Below, piece after piece: positions 24,403 to 29,884 of a DNA stretch of 35,283 bases; position 1 is the first letter of the stretch; every line of letters begins with the position of its first letter. The translations under genes and the position numbers were made by a program. The stretch is from Holophagales bacterium (GTDB taxonomy: Bacteria; Acidobacteriota; Thermoanaerobaculia; UBA5066): the NCBI GenBank assembly GCA_016716705.1, contig JADJVF010000032.1, positions 1 through 35,283 on the forward strand, in the 5' to 3' direction. The notes under the pieces were generated by a model. It ran no database searches, had not been told where the DNA came from, and saw nothing but the letters and a program-made list of their open reading frames with translations.

Positions 24403-26376
24403 TCAGACGAGGTTGCGGGCGGCTGCGGCGACGGCCTCGGCCGTGAGGCCGAGCTTCTCGTAGACGATCTGGAAGGGGGCGGAGGCTCCGAAGCGGTCGA
24501 GGCCGACGACGGTTCCGTCGAGGCCGACGATTCCGGTCCAGGAAAGGGTGGCGGCGGCTTCCACGGCGACGCGGGCGCGACAGCCGAGCGGGAGGACGGA
24601 TTCGCGCCACGCTTCGTCCTGCGTGAGGAAGAGCTCGAGCGAGGGCATCGACACGACGCGGACCGGAATCCCTTCCGCTGCCAGGAGCTTCTGCGCCGCG
24701 AGGGCGAGGTGAAGCTCGGAGCCGGAACCGATGAGGATCGCCTTGAACCCCTCGGCGTCGGAGACGACGTAGCCGCCGCGAAGGGCGGCTTCGGTCGGGG
24801 GGAGGATCGGAAGCGCCTGCCGCGTCAGGACGAGGGCCGTCGGGCCGTGCGCTCGCCCGAGGGCGACCCGCCAGCCGGCGGCGGTCTCGTTCGCGTCGGC
24901 CGGGCGGTAGACGACGAGGTGGGGCGTCGCGCGGAGCGCGGTGAGCTGCTCCACGGGCTGGTGCGTCGGGCCGTCCTCGCCGAGGCCGATCGAGTCGTGC
25001 GTGAAGACGTAGACGACCGGCTGCTCCATGAGCGCCGCGAGGCGGATCGAGCCCTTCATGTAGTCGGAGAAGACGAGGAAGGTCCCGCCGAACGGCCGGA
25101 AGCCGTGGAGCGCGAGACCATTCAGGATGGCGCCCATGCCGTGCTCGCGGATGCCGAAGCGGAAATACGTGCCGCCGAACTCACCCGGCTTCACGTCGAC
25201 GGCGCTCTTCGCCCGCGTGTTGTTGGACGGCGTCAGGTCGGCCGATCCGCCGGCGAGGGTCGGGAGGACCGGGACGAGCGCGTCGAGCACGGCGCCCGAA
25301 GCCTGGCGGGTCGCGAGGGGCTTGTCCGCGGGGAAGGACGGGACCCTGGCTTCCCAGCCCTCCGGCAGGCTTCCGGAGAGGAAGAGGTCGAGCTGAGCGG
25401 CGAGATCGGGAAGCTCGGCGCGGTACGCCGAGAGTCGGGCGTTCCACATCCCTTCCTCGGCCGTTCCGCGTCCGGCGGCCTCGCCGAAGAACGCGCGGAC
25501 CTCGTCGGGAACGAGGAACTGCGCGTCGGCCGGCCAGCCGAGCTTCTCCTTCGTGAGCCGGATCTCGTCGGCTCCGAGCGGCTCGCCGTGCGCCTTGCTC
25601 GTGTCCTGCCGGTTCGGGCTGCCGAAGCCGATGTGCGTCCGGCAGGCGACGAGCGACGGCTTTCCGCCTTCGGCCTTCGCGGCCGCGATCGCCGCTTCGA
25701 CGGCGTCGGAATCGTGCCCGTCGACGCGCTGGACGTGCCAGCCGTAGGCGGCGAAGCGGGCCGTGACGTCCTCGGAGAAAGAGAGCGACGTGGGGCCGTC
25801 GATGGAGATGTGGTTGTCGTCGTAGAGGACGACGAGTTTTCCGAGCCCGAGATGCCCCGCCAGAGCGCAGGCCTCGTGGGAGATCCCTTCCATCATGTCG
25901 CCGTCGCTCGCGATCACGTAGGTGTGATGGTCGACGATCTCGTGCCCCGGGCGGTTGAACCGGGCCGCCAGCATCCGCTCGGCGAGGGCGAGTCCGACGG
26001 CCGTCGAGATTCCCTGCCCCAGCGGGCCGGTCGTCATCTCGACGCCGGGAGTGAGGCCGTGCTCGGGGTGCCCCGGGGTCCGGCTCCCCCACTGGCGGAA
26101 CGCCTTCAGCTCGTCGAGCGGGAGGTCGTAGCCGGAGAGGTGGAGGAGGCCGTAGAGAAGCATCGAGCCGTGCCCGGCCGAGAGGACGAACCGGTCGCGG
26201 TCGGGCCAGGACGGGCTCTTCGGGCTGAACTTGAGGAACCGGCTGAAGAGGACGGTGGCGACGTCGGCCATCCCCATCGGCATCCCGGGGTGCCCGGAAT
26301 TGGCCTTCTGTACGCCGTCCATCGCGAGCGTCCGGAGGGTATTTGCCGCGAGGCGGCGGAGGGCGTCTTCGGCCAT
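24403..26376 (-). CDS. tkt: Transketolase
   Basis: A 657-residue thiamine-diphosphate enzyme of the pentose phosphate and, where present, Calvin pathways, moving two-carbon units between sugar phosphates. Motifs: NSGHPGMPMGMAD, GHGSMLLYGLLHL, EMTTGPLGQGIS, the ThDP/metal motif IASDGDMMEG...YDDNHISIDG, then FRFGIREHGMGAI with the catalytic Glu, and FTHDSIGLGEDGPTHQP. Full length. It supplies erythrose-4-phosphate and pentose phosphates, relevant to KDO because arabinose-5-phosphate comes from ribulose-5-phosphate. Start ATG 26376 with GAAGGAG upstream and a TACCAT -10 candidate. Divergent from kdsA. Confidence 0.97.
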   Translation of the reverse strand: MAEDALRRLAANTLRTLAMDGVQKANSGHPGMPMGMADVATVLFSRFLKFSPKSPSWPDRDRFVLSAGHGSMLLYGLLHLSGYDLPLDELKAFRQWGSRTPGHPEHGLTPGVEMTTGPLGQGISTAVGLALAERMLAARFNRPGHEIVDHHTYVIASDGDMMEGISHEACALAGHLGLGKLVVLYDDNHISIDGPTSLSFSEDVTARFAAYGWHVQRVDGHDSDAVEAAIAAAKAEGGKPSLVACRTHIGFGSPNRQDTSKAHGEPLGADEIRLTKEKLGWPADAQFLVPDEVRAFFGEAAGRGTAEEGMWNARLSAYRAELPDLAAQLDLFLSGSLPEGWEARVPSFPADKPLATRQASGAVLDALVPVLPTLAGGSADLTPSNNTRAKSAVDVKPGEFGGTYFRFGIREHGMGAILNGLALHGFRPFGGTFLVFSDYMKGSIRLAALMEQPVVYVFTHDSIGLGEDGPTHQPVEQLTALRATPHLVVYRPADANETAAGWRVALGRAHGPTALVLTRQALPILPPTEAALRGGYVVSDAEGFKAILIGSGSELHLALAAQKLLAAEGIPVRVVSMPSLELFLTQDEAWRESVLPLGCRARVAVEAAATLSWTGIVGLDGTVVGLDRFGASAPFQIVYEKLGLTAEAVAAAARNLV

Positions 26377-26398
26377 GGTCTTCTCCTTCGAGTCGACG

Positions 26399-26404
26399 AT
26401 GGTA
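26399..26404 (-). promoter_or_regulatory. Possible tkt -10 TACCAT
   Basis: On the minus strand TACCAT ends 22 nt before the tkt ATG, with GAAGGAG between. No clear -35. This is a normal leader with Shine-Dalgarno, unlike kdsA on the other side of the 90-bp gap. Confidence 0.42.
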
Positions 26405-26453
26405 CATGGAGAGGCTCGCTCGCCGGACCGCCCCCGGCACCGCGCCGAAGGGC

Positions 26454-26459
26454 TACGAT
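26454..26459 (+). promoter_or_regulatory. Possible kdsA -10 TACGAT, leaderless arrangement
   Basis: TACGAT ends 7 nt before the kdsA ATG at 26467. The gap GCAGG-type bases are too close to act as a Shine-Dalgarno, so transcription would begin at or near the start codon. Confidence 0.42.
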
Positions 26460-26466
26460 CGGCAGG

Positions 26467-27306
26467 ATGGCCGTCCACGCCTCGATCACCCCCTACCTCT
26501 CCGCCGGCGACCGCTGCCGCCCCGTCTTCTTCGCGGGGCCCTGCGTCATCGAATCGCGCGCCCACACCCTGAAGATGGCGAAGGCGATCAAGGCCGTCTT
26601 CGAAGGGCTCGGCGTCTCCGACCGGCTGGTCTTCAAGGCGTCGTTCGACAAGGCGAACCGCTCGGCCGGCGACTCGTTCCGCGGCCCCGGAATCGAGAAG
26701 GGGCTCGACGTCCTCTCGACGGTGAAGGAGAAGCTCGACCTGCCGATCCTCACGGACATCCACGAGGTCGAGCAGTGCGAGCTGGCGGCCGAGGTCGCCG
26801 ACGTCCTCCAGGTCCCCGCCTTCCTCTGCCGGCAGACCGACCTGATCGTCGCCGCGGCGAGGACGGGCCGGGCCGTCAACGTGAAGAAGGGGCAGTTCCT
26901 CGCCCCCGACGACTGCGCGCAGATCGTCGCCAAGTGCCGCGCCGCCGGAAACTCGAACGTCCTCCTGACCGAGCGCGGAACGACGTTCGGCTACCACAAC
27001 CTCGTCGTCGACTTCCGCGGCCTGCCGATGATGCGGGCCCTCGGCGCACCGGTGATCTACGACGCGACCCACTCGCTCCAGCTCCCCGGCGGTCTCGGGA
27101 AGGAGACGGGCGGAGCCCGCCAGTACGCCCCGGCGCTCGCGAGGGCCGCAGCGGCCGTCGGCGTCGACGGCTACTTCTTCGAGGTCCACGACGACCCGGC
27201 GAACGCGAAGTCCGACCGGGCGACGCAGCTGCCGCTCGCCGAGCTCGAGGGATTCCTCTCGCGGCTGCTGAAGTTCGACGCCCTCCGGCGGGAGACGGAG
27301 GGTTGA
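26467..27306 (+). CDS. kdsA: KDO-8-phosphate synthase (metal-dependent class)
   Basis: A 279-residue TIM-barrel enzyme condensing phosphoenolpyruvate with arabinose-5-phosphate to KDO-8-phosphate. FFAGPCVIES has Cys26 at the position that is Asn in E. coli KdsA, which is the mark of the metal-dependent class (as in Aquifex). FKASFDKANRSAGDSFRGPG and NVKKGQFLAP are conserved substrate loops, and IYDATHSLQLPGG contains the Asp/His metal ligands. With kdsB in the same window this provides two of the KDO steps; kdsC and kdsD are not seen here. The stop is 2 nt before the next gene. Confidence 0.96.
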   Translation: MAVHASITPYLSAGDRCRPVFFAGPCVIESRAHTLKMAKAIKAVFEGLGVSDRLVFKASFDKANRSAGDSFRGPGIEKGLDVLSTVKEKLDLPILTDIHEVEQCELAAEVADVLQVPAFLCRQTDLIVAAARTGRAVNVKKGQFLAPDDCAQIVAKCRAAGNSNVLLTERGTTFGYHNLVVDFRGLPMMRALGAPVIYDATHSLQLPGGLGKETGGARQYAPALARAAAAVGVDGYFFEVHDDPANAKSDRATQLPLAELEGFLSRLLKFDALRRETEG

Positions 27307-27308
27307 CC

Positions 27309-28847
27309 ATGCGGCACGGGTCCCCAGAAGCGGCTCCCGTCCGGATGACCCCAGTCGCCGTCTCGATGGCGGCGCTCGCTCTCGCCGCTTCCGTCGTCTC
27401 CCTGGTCTCCTTGGCCTCCTTCGCCTCCGTCGCTTCCGCGGCCGACGTCACACTTCACGTCGTCCGTCTCCCCGAGGGAACCACTGTCGCCGTCCCCTTC
27501 GCCTCCACCGGCCGCGCCCCTGCCGCAGCGACCCTCGAGGGCGAGCTGAGGACCGACGGGGGCCGGACGCGGATCGCGCTCTCGTGGAAGAAGATGAAGC
27601 CCGCACTTCTCTTTGGCGGCACCGTCACGTCGTACGTGGCCTGGGCCGTGACGAAGGACGGCTCCATCGAAAACCTCGGCGAGCTCCTCGTGAGCGGCGC
27701 CAGGGGAGAGGCGGCCTTCTCGACCAGCCGCAGGGACTTCGGCCTGATGGTCACCGCCGAGCCCTTTCCCCTGGTGACTCGGCCCTCCGACGTGGTCGTC
27801 TTCACGGGAGGCGCCCCAAGCCCCGGAAAGGCACCCAGCGAGCCGATCGCCTTCGGCCGGTTCTCAGGAGACGGCAAGCCCGCCACCCCGTCCATCGCTT
27901 CGCTCGAATGGACCAGCGCGGAGCCGGTCGAGCTTTCGCAGGCGAGGGCCATCGTCGAGATGGCCGAGAGGGAGGCGTCCGGCGACCCGGACCGGCGCCT
28001 CGCCCGCGAGGCGCGCGTCGCTCTCTCGCGGGCCGAAGGTTCCCCGAAGGGCGGGAATCCGAAGGGCGCCGCCGACGAAGCGCGCCGGGCTGCGGCGCTC
28101 GCCTCGGAGGCGCTCCGCGAGGTGGCGCGGCGGAAGGAGGCCGAAGAGCTGGCCCGGCTCGAAGCGGAAAAGCGGGCCCAGGAGGCGGCGAGCAAGGTCG
28201 CCGTGGTCGACGAGGCGGACCGGCGCCGGCAGGCCGAGGCGACCCTCGCCGAGATCGAGGACCTGAGGCAGAAGGTGGCGCTCGAGCTCGAGCGGACCCG
28301 CCTCTCCGCCGCCGCGCTCGCCGCCTCCGGCGCCCAGCTCGAAGAGGAGCGGGGCCGGCTCGTGCAGGAGAGGGAAGCTCTCCGGCGTGAGCGCGATGCC
28401 CTTGCCGCGGGACTCGCGGACGCCCTGGAGAAAGTCGCCCCGGCCCTCGAGACCGCACGGGGCCTCGTCGCCACCCTTCCCGGCACCTCGTTCGACCCGG
28501 GGAAGGCGGCGCTCCGGGCCGCCTCGCGGGTCACGGTCGGCAAGCTCGCGGGAATCCTCCTCATGCTCCCGGAGCACAACGTCCGGATCGAGGGATACAC
28601 GGACTCGGCCGGAAATGCCGCCGCGAACCGCAAGCTCTCCGCGGATCGCGCCCGGAATGTCGCGGACCTCCTCCGGGAGCAGGGGATTCCGGACGAGAGA
28701 ATCGCGTTCGAGGGCTACGGCGCTGCGAATCCCGTCGCCCCGAATGCGACGGCCGACGGACGGGCCCTGAACCGGAGGATCGAGATCATCGTCGCGAAGG
28801 GGACGATCGAGGCGGCGCCGATGGACGTCGAAGCGACGGCGAAGTAG
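27309..28847 (+). CDS. OmpA-family envelope protein with coiled coil
   Basis: A 512-residue secreted protein. The signal region ends near VASAAD; its hydrophobic core is encoded by 9-bp repeats. The next domain (residues about 40-190) is beta-rich and unknown (KPALLFGGTVTSYVAWAV). Residues about 215-380 are highly charged Ala/Glu/Arg heptads, a long coiled coil. The C-terminal OmpA domain has FDPGKAALRA, VRIEGYTDSAGNAAANRKLS, ERIAFEGYGAANPV and ALNRRIEIIV, which binds peptidoglycan. It is thus likely to bridge wall and outer membrane. The ATG is 2 nt after kdsA; a second ATG at 27345 may be the true signal-peptide start. Confidence 0.85.
   Translation: MRHGSPEAAPVRMTPVAVSMAALALAASVVSLVSLASFASVASAADVTLHVVRLPEGTTVAVPFASTGRAPAAATLEGELRTDGGRTRIALSWKKMKPALLFGGTVTSYVAWAVTKDGSIENLGELLVSGARGEAAFSTSRRDFGLMVTAEPFPLVTRPSDVVVFTGGAPSPGKAPSEPIAFGRFSGDGKPATPSIASLEWTSAEPVELSQARAIVEMAEREASGDPDRRLAREARVALSRAEGSPKGGNPKGAADEARRAAALASEALREVARRKEAEELARLEAEKRAQEAASKVAVVDEADRRRQAEATLAEIEDLRQKVALELERTRLSAAALAASGAQLEEERGRLVQEREALRRERDALAAGLADALEKVAPALETARGLVATLPGTSFDPGKAALRAASRVTVGKLAGILLMLPEHNVRIEGYTDSAGNAAANRKLSADRARNVADLLREQGIPDERIAFEGYGAANPVAPNATADGRALNRRIEIIVAKGTIEAAPMDVEATAK
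27393..27437. repeat. 9-bp tandem repeat encoding the signal-peptide core
   Basis: Five consecutive 9-bp units ending in TCC encode VVS-LVS-LAS-FAS-VAS in the signal peptide of the OmpA-family protein. Variation is mainly in the first six bases of each unit. Confidence 0.6.
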
Positions 28848-28857
28848 ATCCGTCGCG

Positions 28858-29223
28858 TCAGCCCGGCCTCTGGAGCCGCTCGGCCACTTTCTGTGCTTTT
28901 TTCGAGAGAGGGCGCCGTTCGTCCCTCAGGTGGAGGAGGGCGAGGATCGGGTGGCGGAGAAGCATCCGGGGACCGGCGTAGCGCATGACCTGCCGGACCC
29001 GTTCCCGCATCGCCGCCTCGTAGCAGTGGACGGGACACATCACGCAGGTCGGCTTCTCCTCCGCGAAGGGGCACTTCTCGAGGCGCCGTTCGGCGTAGGC
29101 GCGCAGTTCCTCGCACCCGTCGCAGAGCGCTTTCCCGCCTCCGTGGAGGTTCCGGCACGCGATACGGATCATCGCCTGGATCGTCTTCCACTCCCGGGCG
29201 ACCCGGCGCTCGGCCGAGCTCAT
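28858..29223 (-). CDS. Nitrous oxide-stimulated promoter family protein (cysteine-rich)
   Basis: A 121-residue protein matching PF11756: MIRIACRNLH, CDGCEELRAYAERRLEKCPF, CVMCPVHCYE and VMRYAGPRMLLRHPILALLHL occur in the family order. Seven Cys (23, 34, 37, 51, 60, 63, 67) plus His66 suggest a metal or Fe-S site; that is inference. The family name comes from a promoter response, and its biochemical role is not established. The ATG at 29223 overlaps the stop of the upstream membrane-protein gene (ATGA), giving translational coupling. It ends 10 nt from the convergent OmpA-family gene. Confidence 0.88.
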   Translation of the reverse strand: MSSAERRVAREWKTIQAMIRIACRNLHGGGKALCDGCEELRAYAERRLEKCPFAEEKPTCVMCPVHCYEAAMRERVRQVMRYAGPRMLLRHPILALLHLRDERRPLSKKAQKVAERLQRPG

Positions 29224-29585
29224 CCGGCAGCTCCCGGTCCGGGCTCGAGCGAAGGCTTCTCGCCGCGCGCCGGCGGGACCCGCACGGCCAGCGCGGAGAG
29301 GGCCGTCAGGGTCGCCACCACCCCGAGAATCACGGCCAGCCTCCCCCACGGCCGCCCCACTTCCATCCGCTGACCGGCAAAGTACGCGAGCGTCCTCACC
29401 CACTCGAGAGCGCCGAGGACGAGCCCGGCCTGGACGACCCTCGCGCTCCACCGCTCCCGGACGAAAAGGAGAAGCGGCACGGCGAGGGAGAGGGCTACGA
29501 GAGGCAGCTGGCGCGACCGGAAGAAGTGCGCTGCAAGGACCAGAGCCGAGAGGACGACGGGGAGGGCTCTCAGGAAGGACTTCAT
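29220..29585 (-). CDS. Small multi-pass membrane protein, unknown
   Basis: A 121-residue protein with three or four hydrophobic segments: about residues 7-20, 29-41, 50-70 and 83-101 (LAVILGVVATLTALSALAV). The C terminus is polar and Gly/Pro-rich. No family is recognised. It overlaps the cysteine-rich gene downstream by ATGA, so the two are very likely to work together or be made in fixed ratio. Confidence 0.78.
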   Translation of the reverse strand: MKSFLRALPVVLSALVLAAHFFRSRQLPLVALSLAVPLLLFVRERWSARVVQAGLVLGALEWVRTLAYFAGQRMEVGRPWGRLAVILGVVATLTALSALAVRVPPARGEKPSLEPGPGAAG

Positions 29586-29682
29586 GCCGCCAGCAGGAGA
29601 TCACGTCTCAGGCCCGAGGGGAATGACGGCGGTCATGCGGCCCGTTCGGAGAAATCTCGTCCGCGTGGCAGCCCACTTGCAC

Positions 29683-29688
29683 TAAAGT
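29683..29688 (+). promoter_or_regulatory. Possible -10 TAAAGT of the TonB receptor gene
   Basis: TAAAGT lies 196 nt before the receptor ATG. No good -35 is visible. It would give a leader of about 190 nt containing the inverted-repeat segments described next. The 299-nt gap 29586-29884 holds no gene that I can support. Confidence 0.3.
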
Positions 29689-29710
29689 AGCGCGGTTCGG
29701 TGAGACAGCT

Positions 29711-29870
29711 GGCAGGTGCCCGTAACCCCTTCTGAAAAGGCCCCTCGGTGCCATGGATGGGAAATTACGGGCGAAACCCGATACGGAATTCTGGGTTGCG
29801 TTATGGATTTCCGTTGCGCAGCAATAAGGGCTGGAGTGGACACCACGGAAGAACAGGAACTGTCATGTGG
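29711..29870 (+). promoter_or_regulatory. Candidate structured 5' leader of the TonB receptor
   Basis: The leader contains a perfect 8-bp pairing GCCCGTAA (29718-29725) with TTACGGGC (29765-29772). Inside it is CCTT-CTGAA-AAGG (29728-29740). Downstream are AACCC (29775-29779) with GGGTT (29793-29797), and GTGG-ACA-CCAC just before the Shine-Dalgarno. This is much more pairing than the other short leaders of the window. I tested by eye against c-di-GMP-I, cobalamin, FMN, TPP and glycine aptamer core sequences and saw no match. Confidence 0.4.
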
Positions 29871-29884
29871 GAGGAGATAAGCGT

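Noticed and set aside
24709..26466. A long plus-strand frame upstream of and in frame with kdsA
   Set aside because: It is antisense to transketolase, whose motifs are unmistakable; kdsA has a proper start at 26467.
29623..29636. Palindrome ATGAC-GGCG-GTCAT upstream of the receptor
   Set aside because: Only a 5-bp stem, 47 bp ahead of a weak -10 candidate; too short to call an operator.
29711..29870. A known riboswitch class in the receptor leader
   Set aside because: I could not find the conserved cores of c-di-GMP-I, cobalamin, FMN, TPP or glycine aptamers; left as an unnamed candidate structure.
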